In this document: piece after piece, positions 1 to 6,943 of the stretch
How positions within the stretch are numbered: the first letter of the stretch is position 1
Layout: every line of letters starts with the position of its first letter
Origin: Caryophanales bacterium
GTDB taxonomy: Bacteria > Bacillota > Bacilli > Bacillales > Bacillaceae_J
Direction: 5' to 3'
DNA: 33,816 bases
Assembly: GCA_012840465.1 (NCBI GenBank)
Contig: DULJ01000064.1
Location: 1 to 33,816, forward strand
The notes under the pieces: generated by a model
What the model saw: only the letters and a program-made list of their open reading frames with translations
Database searches by the model: none
What the model was told of the DNA's origin: nothing
Position numbers and translations under genes: made by a program

Positions 1-615
1 TCTATTTATGCTGATGAAGATTCCCCATATGATAAAATACAAGCACATGAATATTTTCGACAAAAGCCAATAACATTCTCAAATGATGATATCTCATTTT
101 TGGAATATGAGTTCTCAAGTAAAAATGAATATGCTCTTTATATTAATAAACACCCATATTTAGTATGGATGGGAAAGAACGAATTAGTTCAACGTGATGA
201 GTCTGGGAAGCCAATCTGGAATAGTGATAGAACTGAGTTTCTATACAGATATACTGATTGCTTTATTATAGTTCAAAGATTTTATAACGGCTTTTATTGG
301 GTTGTTTCTTCTTATGAGGAAAATGATTCTAGGCAAGATAAAAAACAGCAAGCTGTAGAAGATATGTTGGATATGATAGGACAAAAATCTGGAGCAAAAA
401 CAATTGAGCAAATAGCAAAAGAATTACATGAATATATGTGGCTTACTCCAATTGAAATACAATCTCTACTTTCTTTGGCTGCACTACGCTATGTTACTCA
501 ATATAATGACAAGATTTGCAAAGCACTTCATGGGCAAGAACTTGATAAACCAAGAAGTGGCATAGCACAACAAGAATTCTCAAATCCGTTGACTATGTTA
601 ATAAGGTATCCATAA
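1..615 (+). CDS. Unrecognised protein, C-terminal part (runs off left edge)
   Basis: The reading frame is open from the first base of the window to TAA at 613-615, giving at least 204 codons. The UUG at 100 is only an internal codon with no Shine-Dalgarno sequence, so the true start lies outside the window. The visible part is soluble and rich in charged and aromatic residues (for example MWLTP and FYNGFYWVVSSY), with no signal peptide, membrane segment or motif I recognise. It ends 45 bases before the first methyltransferase scar, so it is probably cargo or the last gene of whatever lies to the left. I assign no function. Confidence 0.6.
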   Translation, partial: SIYADEDSPYDKIQAHEYFRQKPITFSNDDISFLEYEFSSKNEYALYINKHPYLVWMGKNELVQRDESGKPIWNSDRTEFLYRYTDCFIIVQRFYNGFYWVVSSYEENDSRQDKKQQAVEDMLDMIGQKSGAKTIEQIAKELHEYMWLTPIEIQSLLSLAALRYVTQYNDKICKALHGQELDKPRSGIAQQEFSNPLTMLIRYP

Positions 616-659
616 AATATATCTGAAGGACATAAAATGGTATACAATCAGGCAGAAAG

Positions 660-738
660 GTAAACACAACTACACCAATTTATCTGCCATCACCACTCAA
701 GCTATATTGAGTGTGTCGTCTTGATAACGAGAAAGTAA
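660..738 (+). pseudogene. RlmCD/RumA-type methyltransferase 3'-end scar A (putative att site)
   Basis: From 685 the sequence reads CHHHSSYIECVVLITRK and a TAA at 736-738. This resembles the extreme C-terminus of RlmCD/RumA 23S rRNA m5U methyltransferases (H-V-E-C/T-V-V-L-[LM]-[ST]-R). The frame is broken just upstream, with an in-frame TAA at 661. The same segment recurs near 4777, 6684 and 26174. The 3' end of rum/rlmCD is a known target of serine-recombinase integrative elements in streptococci, and a recombinase remnant follows 70 bases downstream. I infer that this is an integration scar. The methyltransferase identity rests mainly on scar D, which keeps VDMFPRT. Confidence 0.5.
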
Positions 739-807
739 AATCCTGGAGGGCTTGAAAATACTGCATTTTGTAAAATGAAAGTAAATCTGTCCACTCGACC
801 TTAGCCC

Positions 808-1149
808 TCGATAAATGAAGAAAAGGATAATGCCACCGATGATATTGATGGCAAATTAGAAGGATTACAGTAACAACTTTTTGTACAAGCAAAGTCCAAG
901 AATGACTATGATGATTTGGCTGATGAGATCTATCGCTTGCGGGAACTGAAGCAAAATGCACTTATTGAGAATGCAGAACGTGAAGGAAAAAGACAACGAA
1001 TCGACGAGATGACTGATTTCTTGAATGAGCAATCATGTGAACTTGAAGAGTATGATGAACAGCTTGTAAGGCGTCTTATTGAAAAGGTTACAGTATTTGA
1101 TGATAAGCTCACCATTGAATTCAAATCAGGTGTTGAAATAGATGTATAA
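808..1149 (+). pseudogene. Large serine recombinase, C-terminal remnant
   Basis: The frame ending at 1149 reads ADEIYRLRELKQNALIENA, then YDEQLVRRLIEKVTVFDD, then a terminal EFKSGVEIDV. This is the coiled-coil and C-terminal tail typical of large serine site-specific recombinases of Firmicutes integrative elements. The frame continues upstream as ATDDIDGKLEGLQ but is interrupted by an in-frame TAA at 871-873. The catalytic N-terminal resolvase domain and the zinc ribbon are absent. A UUG at 916 could start a 77-residue peptide but has no function I can defend. The gene presumably encoded the integrase of the element that used scar A. It ends just before a terminator at 1168. Confidence 0.75.
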
Positions 1150-1167
1150 ATACAACCTTCATGATCG

Positions 1168-1208
1168 ACCGTTAATCAGGAGATACATTCTCTTGGTTGG
1201 CGGTTTTT
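1168..1208 (+). terminator. Rho-independent terminator after the recombinase remnant
   Basis: ACCGTTAATC and an inner GGAGA pair with TTCTC and GGTTGGCGGT, followed by a T run (GGTTTTTCC). The same structure, diverged in sequence, occurs at 23100-23140, each time directly upstream of a DUF1413 gene and its promoter. Confidence 0.65.
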
Positions 1209-1219
1209 CCTTTTGTAAA

Positions 1220-1278
1220 TTGATAAAGTTGGTAATGCGTATATAATACTAATAACAACGTTGTTGGCATTGTTATTA
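1220..1278 (+). promoter_or_regulatory. Promoter and palindromic operator of DUF1413 gene copy 1
   Basis: A -35 box TTGATA (1220-1225) and a -10 box TATAAT (1242-1247) are 16 bases apart. Immediately downstream lies the perfect 12-bp palindrome AACAACGTTGTT (1254-1265), nested in a wider inverted repeat TAATAACAA (1250-1258) / TTGTTATTA (1270-1278). It overlaps the expected transcription start, so a repressor could block initiation there. The arrangement recurs at 23151-23197. Confidence 0.65.
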
Positions 1279-1293
1279 TAAGGAGTGGACAAC

Positions 1294-1557
1294 ATGGGTG
1301 ATGTAAACGAACTATTGGAAGAAGCTATCAAAGAAACTAAAAACCTGAATCAGGGTGAAGTCTTTCTGGTTAAGGATCTGTTCAAGGGTTATGTATGGAA
1401 CAGAATACCAAGAAAGGATAGACTTCTGCTTGGGACATTATTTCTTAACAGGGTTAGTAAAATGAATGGTAATTTGAAGGCTATTGAAAAGACTTCATCA
1501 AATCAGCAACGGTATATAAAGGAAAGTTCAAATTTTAAAGGAGATTACAATGATTAG
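1294..1557 (+). CDS. DUF1413 family small protein, copy 1
   Basis: The protein has 87 residues starting at ATG 1294. An AGGAG at 1281-1285 lies 8 bases upstream, so the GTG at 1285 inside it is not the start. Visible features are an acidic N-terminal helix (VNELLEEAIKETKNLN) and the core LFKGYVWNRIPRKDRLLLG, which I recognise as DUF1413; its function is unknown. The second copy at 23228 is almost identical through residue 74, but here the tail (ESSNFKGDYND) differs because the frame runs into the next gene's leader. The stop overlaps the GNAT gene start by 8 bases, implying translational coupling. It could be a small regulator acting on its own palindromic operator, but no DNA-binding fold is evident by eye. 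Confidence 0.75.
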   Translation: MGDVNELLEEAIKETKNLNQGEVFLVKDLFKGYVWNRIPRKDRLLLGTLFLNRVSKMNGNLKAIEKTSSNQQRYIKESSNFKGDYND

Positions 1558-1972
1558 AGAATTTAAAGAAAATGATTTAAACAGTATTATGAAATTATGG
1601 CTTAAGACCAATATTTCTGCACATGATTTTATTAATGAAAATTATTGGGGAAGTAACTATGAACAAGTAAGACAAATGATGCCGAAGGCAACAATTTTTG
1701 TTTATGAAGAAAACTCTATTAAAGGGTTTACTGGATTAAGTGGGAACTATATAGCTGGAATATTTGTTGAAACAAACAGTCAATCAAAAGGTGTCGGAAG
1801 GGCTTTGTTAGATCACATCAAGGAAAGAAACGAAGGACTTTTTTTACAAGTTTATAAGAAAAATAAAAGAGCTATTAGATTTTATCTTAGAGAAGGGTTC
1901 ATTATTGATAATGAACAAATAGATAAAAACACAAATGAAATTGAGCTTGTTATGAAATGGATGAATAAATAA
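1550..1972 (+). CDS. GNAT-family N-acetyltransferase
   Basis: The protein has 140 residues, a normal length for a single GNAT domain. The acetyl-CoA-binding signature QSKGVGRALLDHIK (Q-x-x-G-x-G) lies near residues 79-92, preceded by the beta-4 strand YIAGIFVE. YKKNKRAIRFYLREGF matches the usual motif B (A-x-x-F-Y-x-x-x-G-F). Such enzymes move an acetyl group from acetyl-CoA to an amine; the substrate cannot be read from sequence, though the layout resembles the YjaB/PhnO-like group. AAAGGAG lies 8 bases upstream of the ATG, inside the end of the DUF1413 gene, so the two genes form one transcript. Confidence 0.85.
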   Translation: MIREFKENDLNSIMKLWLKTNISAHDFINENYWGSNYEQVRQMMPKATIFVYEENSIKGFTGLSGNYIAGIFVETNSQSKGVGRALLDHIKERNEGLFLQVYKKNKRAIRFYLREGFIIDNEQIDKNTNEIELVMKWMNK

Positions 1973-2121
1973 ATAAGGAAGAGATTGTTGCTGTATATAA
2001 AAAAGGAACAAAGTAACTCCTTTCAGATCCATATGCATAGGTATAGAGCTATGTTCAGTAAAGAGCTTTTATATAATTCAGATATAATAAATTTGAATTT
2101 AAAAGAAGGGATAGTAGGAGT

Positions 2122-2559
2122 ATGTGTGAAGAATGTTATAGTGATAAAAATAGAATAACGCCATTACTTAATCCATTGGAGTGCTTACAGAAACATACAC
2201 AGTACATTTGTGGGACTTGTGGGCGTTGTATCTGTATAGAACATGATGAAAAGCGAGGACTGCAAAGATGGAATTTTCCATTTAAATCATTGGAGATTGC
2301 AAAATTGTATTTAAGAACCGCTGATTATACGATGAAAAAATCGTGTGGTATTTATGAAATTAGCAATAGCAAAGGACGAGTATCATATAAGATTTTTGTC
2401 GGTATTGAAGATTTAGAATTATTCTTGAAAAAGAATAAAGATAAAATTTGTAAGGAAATGGCTCCTATTTTTACAGCCGAAAAATATAAAGAATATCCAA
2501 ATACGGAAGTGAGGAAATTGACTTCTAAAGAAATTGAAAAATATATGTCAGAGCGATAA
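2122..2559 (+). CDS. Conserved Cys-rich (zinc-binding) protein of unknown function
   Basis: The protein has 145 residues. The N-terminus is cysteine-rich: MCEECYSDK, then LECLQKH, then CGTCGRCICIEHD. These CxxC pairs suggest a zinc site. The rest, including RWNFPFKSLEIAKLYLRTAD and a C-terminal EVRKLTSKEIEKYMSER, matches a conserved hypothetical protein I have seen repeatedly in Firmicutes accessory regions. No catalytic motif is visible. Shine-Dalgarno choices are poor: TAGGAG lies only 1 base before the ATG, and a better-spaced GAAGGG lies further up. An AT-rich leader of about 150 bases separates it from the GNAT gene and contains a possible -10 (TATAAT) near 2090. Confidence 0.65.
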   Translation: MCEECYSDKNRITPLLNPLECLQKHTQYICGTCGRCICIEHDEKRGLQRWNFPFKSLEIAKLYLRTADYTMKKSCGIYEISNSKGRVSYKIFVGIEDLELFLKKNKDKICKEMAPIFTAEKYKEYPNTEVRKLTSKEIEKYMSER

Positions 2560-2593
2560 ATTCTAATTTGTAGTGAACAGGGAGGTTATGTAA

Positions 2594-3117
2594 ATGCAAA
2601 TAAAAGATTATATCACAATAATAATTTCGCTGGTTGCTTTGCTTTTTTCATTTTGTAGCCTACTATTTACTTTTTTAAATTTTAGAAGAACTGCAACAAG
2701 ATTAATAATTGAACAGTTGCAATTTTTTCCTAATCCATTAGCAAGTGGGGTTCGACCTAATATGTTATATTTAGATAGAAAAAAAATCCAGACTTGTGGA
2801 CTGTTGTTCCTATATTTTATTTGATTATATATGTAAAAATAAATAATTTGAGCCATACAGGTATTACAATAAGTAATTTTATCATTAACAATAAATTTTT
2901 TGTTGAAAATAAAAAATATCAGTGTCAAAAGTGTAAAACTGTATTACGAAAATGCCATAAGAATGGCTGTGTTAATATGGTTTCTTTTGGATTATATTGC
3001 TCAAAGTGTGTTGGACGTGGGTTAAAGAACGTAGGAGCTGGTGCCATAGCCGTTATTGCTGTTGGTGGAGGCGCGGCTATTAAAATTTTATTAGGTGGTA
3101 AAGGTAAAAATAAATAA
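2594..3117 (+). pseudogene. Membrane protein with Cys-rich tail, frameshifted at an A8 run
   Basis: GGGAGG sits 8 bases before ATG 2594. The frame starts with MQIKDY and a strong transmembrane segment (residues 7-29), then continues to the eight-A run at 2779-2786. After it the frame stops at 2822-2824, while the -1 frame continues smoothly (NPDLWTVVPIFYLIIYVKI) to 3117. Joined, the product would be about 174 residues. Its last third is different in character: CQKCK, CHKNGC and CSKC cysteine pairs followed by a Gly/Ala-rich hydrophobic stretch (AGAIAVIAVGGGAAIKILLGG). That part may be a second gene fused on by deletion. A real frameshift, slippage on the A run, or a sequence error are all possible. 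Function unknown. Confidence 0.55.
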
Positions 3118-3185
3118 TGAACAAAGCATGCTGGGGGGGATTAGAATAGATAATCATAACCCTAATATGTGCGTTTTTGGACAGC

Positions 3186-3231
3186 AAGGCACCCTACATC
3201 GAAATTCCGTAGAGTGCCTTATTTATTTTTT
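3186..3231. terminator. Strong bidirectional terminator
   Basis: AAGGCACCCTAC (3186-3197) and GTAGAGTGCCTT (3209-3220) form a 12-bp stem with a single mismatch, followed by ATTTATTTTTTCG. It separates the rightward cassette from the leftward recombinase remnant and could serve both. Confidence 0.75.
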
Positions 3232-3233
3232 CG

Positions 3234-3600
3234 TTATGCTTCAACATCTACCGTCACGCTAGGCTTGAATTCCACCGCGAATTTGTCCTCGTAGACTGTG
3301 ACCTTTTCAATTAGTCGCCTGACCAGTTGTTCGTTGTATTCGGTGATTGCCGTGGGCTGCTCCCGCAGGAATGTGTTCATTCAGCAATTCGTTTACACTG
3401 TTCATCCCGTCCGGCATTTTCCACCTGGATTTTTTGTTTTTGTTTCCGGAGTTGGTAGATTTCCTCGACCACATCTTCGTAGTCAGCCTTGGAATTGGCA
3501 AGCTTCAAAAGCCCCGTTTGCAGTTCTACTAGGCACTTGTCAACTATGAATTTATCGAGCTTTATTTTAAGTTTTAAAAAGTTCTTAAAACAAATCACCC
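3234..3600 (-). pseudogene. Large serine recombinase, C-terminal remnant (leftward)
   Basis: Reading leftward, the frame from about 3598 gives LQTGLLKLANSKADYEDVV, then EEIYQLRKQKQKIQVENAGR, ending RIAE plus TGA at 3377-3379. One missing base explains that stop: in the next frame the protein continues through FLREQPTAITEYNEQLVRR and LIEKVTVYEDK to the terminal VTVDVEA and TAA at 3234-3236. This is the same C-terminal domain type as at 808-1149 but a different recombinase, in the opposite orientation. The N-terminal catalytic two-thirds are missing; the sequence breaks into an unrelated hairpin region at about 3592. Confidence 0.75.
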
Positions 3601-3739
3601 CAGCTCTAGCCGATGTGGCGGAGAAGGGGTGATTTCTTAATCGCTATCAGCTCTAGTCGAGTGTGACGGAGAAAATAACGATTAACCGTATCTTTTTCTT
3701 AATTTTAGTTTATTATACATTGTTATGGGTGTCAATAAC
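3592..3739 (-). ncRNA. Double-hairpin small RNA relic, resembling the antitoxin of a type I holin-like toxin locus
   Basis: Two adjacent hairpins have perfect outer arms: AAATCACCCC (3592-3601) / GGGGTGATTT (3626-3635) and TTAATCG (3637-3643) / CGATTAA (3679-3685). Both loops contain the imperfect repeat CAGCTCTAGxCGAxTGxGxCGGAGAA. Reading leftward, a TATAAT (3717-3712) has several possible -35 boxes (TTGACA at 12 bases, TTATTG at 15), which would drive a short RNA through both hairpins. From memory, this layout resembles the antitoxin RNA and shared terminator of Firmicutes type I loci with tiny holin-like toxins. The toxin ORF expected to the left is absent; the recombinase remnant occupies its place. 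Confidence 0.35.
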
Positions 3740-3780
3740 CCTTAAAATAAAAGTAATATACATATAAGGTGCTGAGAAAA

Positions 3781-4728
3781 ATGAAATATCAATTATATTT
3801 TGATGAATCTAACAAGCTTGATCAGCCAAATGGAGGTTATTCTTATTATGGGGCATATGGTGCTAACGCCTCTGTCATAAATGATATTACTAGTAACGTT
3901 ATTTCAATCTATGATTCTCTCAATACAAAGAGTGAAATGCATTTTAGAGAGTATAAGGATGATAAACATATAAAAAAGTATTTCAGGACCTTAAATTATG
4001 TTCTTAACCAAAATGTTAATATAAACATCTTTATTGTTAATAACGAAGATGCAAAAAATACTGCAGTAAAAATGAATGTTGATTTAACTGAGCTACGCAA
4101 ATTATTTTATGTGAAAATTCCAGAACGGTTGTTTTACGGTATAACAAGGTACCTTCAAAGTGGTACTGATGTAGAGATATTCGTTGATTCTAGTGATGAA
4201 TATGAAAAACTGGGGTTATATACTAAGTTAAAAGAACAAATGAATGCGCATTCAGCTTATAGGAATAAATGTTATAAAGTACATGCTGCGATACCTTTGG
4301 ATTCAAAGATATCAATACCATTACAAATTATAGATACGTTAATGGGTATCGTAGTATTTTTGATGGAAAAAGCTTATAAAACTGCAAGTTCAACTTCAAA
4401 AATAAAAAGTGACTTAATTTACCGATTATTAATAGAAGGGACAAATATTCAATTTTTTCAAAAGCAAATTACTTTATATAAATGGGAAGGAAATGAAGAG
4501 CAAATCTCAGAGATTCCAGTTAGCCAATATATAACTGAATTCCTTGTATATAAGACTCAGTATGATCTACAAGAAATGGGGAAATTTCGTGAAATCATGC
4601 TGAGGAATCCACATCTAGATGCAAAAGAATATAGAAAATTAATAGAGTATCCCAATGCACGTTTAAGGATGTTGCAGGGATATTTTGATGAAATTACAAC
4701 TGGTGATAGAAATATTTCCATAAGATAA
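3781..4728 (+). CDS. DUF3800 domain protein
   Basis: The protein has 315 residues from ATG 3781. AAGGTG at 3766-3771 sets this start, rather than the GTG at 3769 inside it. The N-terminus MKYQLYFDESNK carries the acidic Y-F-D-E-S motif that defines DUF3800, an RNase-H-like fold usually thought to be a metal-dependent nuclease. A second acidic strand, VEIFVDSSDEYEK, fits the expected second carboxylate pair, and LQIIDTLMGIVVF matches the later conserved L-Q-x-x-D. The substrate is unknown. DUF3800 genes are common in mobile and defence islands, which fits its place between recombinase relics and scar B. It appears intact and monocistronic. Confidence 0.75.
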   Translation: MKYQLYFDESNKLDQPNGGYSYYGAYGANASVINDITSNVISIYDSLNTKSEMHFREYKDDKHIKKYFRTLNYVLNQNVNINIFIVNNEDAKNTAVKMNVDLTELRKLFYVKIPERLFYGITRYLQSGTDVEIFVDSSDEYEKLGLYTKLKEQMNAHSAYRNKCYKVHAAIPLDSKISIPLQIIDTLMGIVVFLMEKAYKTASSTSKIKSDLIYRLLIEGTNIQFFQKQITLYKWEGNEEQISEIPVSQYITEFLVYKTQYDLQEMGKFREIMLRNPHLDAKEYRKLIEYPNARLRMLQGYFDEITTGDRNISIR

Positions 4729-4776
4729 CTTTTCCTTTTGTTAATGGAATATTGTTTTTCAATCTTCTTAAACACA

Positions 4777-4857
4777 GGTAAACACCACTACACCAAATAT
4801 GTCTGCGATCACCACTCAAGCCATGCGGAGACAGTCGCTCTGCTGGAATTTAAATAA
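4777..4857 (+). pseudogene. RlmCD/RumA-type methyltransferase 3'-end scar B (putative att site)
   Basis: The open frame reads GKHHYTKYVCDHHSS then HAETVALLEFK and TAA at 4855-4857. It aligns base by base with scars A and C (GGTAAAC, then ATCACCACTCAAGC), with 1-2 base indels that break the frame in the other two. It is the best preserved of the three left-hand copies on its upstream side and still has a transcription terminator directly behind it, as expected for a genuine gene end. It marks the border between the DUF3800 module and the SMC/Fic module. Confidence 0.5.
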
Positions 4858-4863
4858 TAACTG

Positions 4864-4911
4864 AAGCCCTTGAGAATGCTGAATTGACGGCATTTTTGGG
4901 GGCTATTTTTA
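4864..4911 (+). terminator. Terminator behind scar B
   Basis: AAGCCCTTGAGAATGC pairs imperfectly with GGCATTTTTGGGGGCT and is followed by ATTTTTATG. A decayed version (GAGGGCTTGAAAATACTGCATTTTG) lies behind scar A, so the terminator was copied together with the gene end. Confidence 0.5.
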
Positions 4912-5079
4912 TGTTGGGGTTTGAGATAGAATTCCCTTATTTTTAGCCTAGAGTTTCCTTAGAAAGCGAAAATATGATTGAAATAGTTGTGCACTACGGA
5001 AAAAGTGATCAAATATACGAGGAAGATCTTCAACTGGTATGTTACAATTTCCTAAATACATTGAGGATATATCTACTTC

Positions 5080-5116
5080 AAAACAAAACCAATTAAATTC
5101 CAATTGATTTTGTTTT
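5080..5116. repeat. Inverted repeat, possible weak terminator
   Basis: AAAACAAAACCAATT (5080-5094) and AATTGATTTTGTTTT (5102-5116) are complementary except for one base. The stem is AT-rich and lacks a clean downstream T run. The surrounding 4913-5149 stretch otherwise holds only a 40-codon frame (4975-5097) with no recognisable content. Confidence 0.35.
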
Positions 5117-5149
5117 AATGTTATATAATATCATTATAAAGGAAATATT

Positions 5150-5659
5150 ATGAAAAATGTCATGAAAGAAAAAGATATAAGCGTGAAGTGTAGAAAGGTG
5201 AGTAACGATGGTAAAGTTAGTGCTGCTCTTACTAGCTGGGAGAAGTCCAATGCCTGGTCTGGAGGAGAAAAGTGGAGTAAAAATATGACACTGTTCCTTG
5301 GTATACTTAACTATATAGCCGAAAAAAGAGTACCACTTCAAGGAAACCAAAAGAGACATCGAACAGTTATTGTTGACAACCCATTCGGGAAAGCATCAAG
5401 TGATCATGTATTAGAGCCAGTATTTTTTATCGCTGAACAATTAGGATTTCAAATAATTGCTTTAACCGCTCATGCGGAAGGGAAGTTCATTCGAAAATAT
5501 TTTCCTGTTGTATATAGCTGTCGCCTAAGAGATTCTGCAAGTGGAGATACACAAATAATGACTAAAAATAAAGAAATCAGAACAGCTTTCTTTAAAGATA
5601 ATGACCCGGAAGCAATGGTAAGGCTAGGGGAACAGGAACAATTATCCATGTTTAATTGA
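5150..5659 (+). pseudogene. SMC/Rad50-like ATPase, C-terminal fragment
   Basis: This frame encodes 169 residues. It has the ABC signature WSGGEKWSKNM (residues 36-46) and a Walker-B-like strand VIVDNPFGKASS (residues 73-84) followed by a switch-like IIALTAHAEG. Together these are the C-terminal half of an SMC/RecN-type ATPase head. The N-terminal Walker A half and the coiled coil are missing; the homologous part seems to start near CRKVSNDGK. An ATG at 5150 with AAAGGA in front could still be translated, but ATP binding would need the lost half. Large coiled-coil ATPases of this kind occur in mobile elements and defence islands. The exact family is not recognised. Asn follows the Walker B Asp where Glu is usual. 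Confidence 0.6.
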
Positions 5660-5763
5660 AATAGTAAATAAACCAGTTGATGCATTCTTAAAATCTGTAG
5701 CAAGCTATGCAGAAGCAATCTACGAATTGGCTAAAAGTAATCATCTCATTTGAGAAGTTGCTG

Positions 5764-5799
5764 AAAAACACATTGAATTCCCCAATTCAATGTGTTTTT
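5764..5799. terminator. Perfect 16-bp stem terminator
   Basis: AAAAACACATTGAATT, loop CCCC, then AATTCAATGTGTTTTT is a perfect inverted repeat with A and T runs at its ends, so it can terminate transcription in both directions. It ends the SMC-fragment module. Confidence 0.8.
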
Positions 5800-5810
5800 C
5801 TTTATAATAG

Positions 5811-5830
5811 ACCTACCATTTATGGTAGGT
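5811..5830. repeat. 20-bp palindrome next to a TATAAT box
   Basis: ACCTACCAT-TT-ATGGTAGGT is palindromic and sits 2 bases after TATAAT (5803-5808). It could be an operator or a small stem-loop. No good -35 box lies at the right distance. Confidence 0.3.
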
Positions 5831-5864
5831 GTTTATGAAATTTTGCAAGAATTAAGTATTGCAT

Positions 5865-5913
5865 AAAAGGGCCAGTCTCGTATTGCATTTTAAACAAACG
5901 GTCTGACCTTTTT
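5865..5913 (-). terminator. Probable terminator of the Fic gene
   Basis: Read leftward, GGTCAGACC pairs with the downstream GACTGGCC and is followed by CTTTT. It lies 12 bases past the Fic stop codon. The stem is imperfect. Confidence 0.4.
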
Positions 5914-5924
5914 CAATAAATCAA

Positions 5925-6590
5925 TCAATAATCAATTCCATGTATACAGTTTTCATATGTCCACTGAATTATTTTTTCATCATTATTTGATTCGTAGAAT
6001 TCCGATAGTAAACTATTCCAATGTTCCAATTGTTTTTCATTGATATTGACTACGCCTATACCATGAAACATCATAATTGTATTTGCTGAAACAATGGCTG
6101 TTCGTTTATTTCCATCCCAAAATAGTTGTGCCCCCATAGCAAAATACATGTATTTCAATGCTTTATATGTCTCGGACATTTTACTATTCATAATCTCTTC
6201 GATTGTATCCCTAACCTCTGACTCAATTGGAACAGTAGGGGTATAATCAACACCATGTATTCCTACATTTCCGGTCCGTAAAACGCCCCATTCAAGGGAT
6301 TCATTATATGAAATAAAACTATTTATTTTACATGCTACTTCTAGATTAAATTTACTATGGTGAGGCAGTTTCAATACATATTGATAAGCATTTTTAAGGT
6401 TGAGGATTACTTGTATATCATCCATAGGGACTCCGCTAACACTCATACCTTCAACGATTGTTTTTGTTTGTGGAAAGGTTGTATTCACATTCTCAAGACG
6501 TGAGGCTGAATGTATTAGTGCTACAACACTCTTTTTCAATAAAAACTTCGATTCTCGTTCGCTCAGGCTGTATTTATTTTTGAAATTCAA
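5925..6590 (-). CDS. Fic-family protein with a Gln in place of the catalytic His
   Basis: The protein has 221 residues. UUG 6590 is the start because GGGAGGGG lies 5 bases upstream. Fic proteins transfer AMP or related groups to target proteins through an H-x-F-x-[DE]-G-N-[GK]-R motif. Here the motif reads Q155-L-F-W-D-G-N-K-R163, encoded by an unambiguous CAA, so the base that activates the target hydroxyl is missing while the phosphate-binding D-G-N-K-R is intact. Residues 29-34 (ASRLEN) resemble the inhibitory [ST]xxxE[GN] helix of self-inhibited Fic proteins, with Ala at the first position. A TTGGAT / TTATAT pair 17 bases apart lies upstream. It may use a different chemistry, be an inactive partner, or be a decayed toxin. 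Confidence 0.75.
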   Translation of the reverse strand: MNFKNKYSLSERESKFLLKKSVVALIHSASRLENVNTTFPQTKTIVEGMSVSGVPMDDIQVILNLKNAYQYVLKLPHHSKFNLEVACKINSFISYNESLEWGVLRTGNVGIHGVDYTPTVPIESEVRDTIEEIMNSKMSETYKALKYMYFAMGAQLFWDGNKRTAIVSANTIMMFHGIGVVNINEKQLEHWNSLLSEFYESNNDEKIIQWTYENCIHGIDY

Positions 6591-6683
6591 AAAAACCCCT
6601 CCCTTTAAATTTTGCTAAATACTGCGAACCAACTTTTTCTATATAATAAATTGTACCATATGTATCCAAAATATTGAACTTTA

Positions 6684-6777
6684 TAAGGTAAACTCTACTA
6701 CATCTATACTTATCTGCCATCACCACTCAAGCCACGTTAAGTGCGTTATCTTGATGACAAGGGTGGAGACAGATTAG
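6684..6777 (+). pseudogene. RlmCD/RumA-type methyltransferase 3'-end scar C (putative att site)
   Basis: From 6715 the frame reads CHHHSSHVKCVILMTRVETD and TAG at 6775-6777. The core CACGTTAAGTGCGTTATCTTG closely resembles the rum integration sequence I recall for streptococcal elements (CACGTGGAGTGCGT...). Upstream, AAGGTAAACTCTACTACA aligns with scars A and B with small indels. It lies just beyond the promoter of the Fic gene, so it bounds the Fic/SMC module on the right. Confidence 0.5.
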
Positions 6778-6943
6778 ATGAAATCATAGGGTTGCGGAGA
6801 TAGGATAGATGTGCTTGATTTACTATTTACAGAAACTGTTCTAATGAAAATTATTTATATAATTAGGAAAGAAGGTGCTAAAATAGCAGTTGTTAGTTTG
6901 TCGTGGGGTGAACTAGGTAATGCGCCATTCCTATTACTGATAT

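Noticed and set aside
2558-2571. 14-base match to the start of the 43-bp direct repeat
   Set aside because: Too short and AT-rich to claim as a third copy; it overlaps the end of the Cys-rich protein gene.
4975-5097. 40-codon frame upstream of the SMC fragment (MIEIVVHYGKSDQ...)
   Set aside because: No ribosome site, no recognisable family, and it runs into an inverted repeat; not enough to call a gene.
5652-5754. Frame after the SMC fragment (VNKPVDAFLKSVASYAEAIY)
   Set aside because: Looks protein-like but has no start codon other than ATT and is not recognised; probably part of the same decayed module.
6780-6940. Possible terminal inverted repeat of the ISL3 element
   Set aside because: No matching inverted partner was found on the other side of the transposase fragment.
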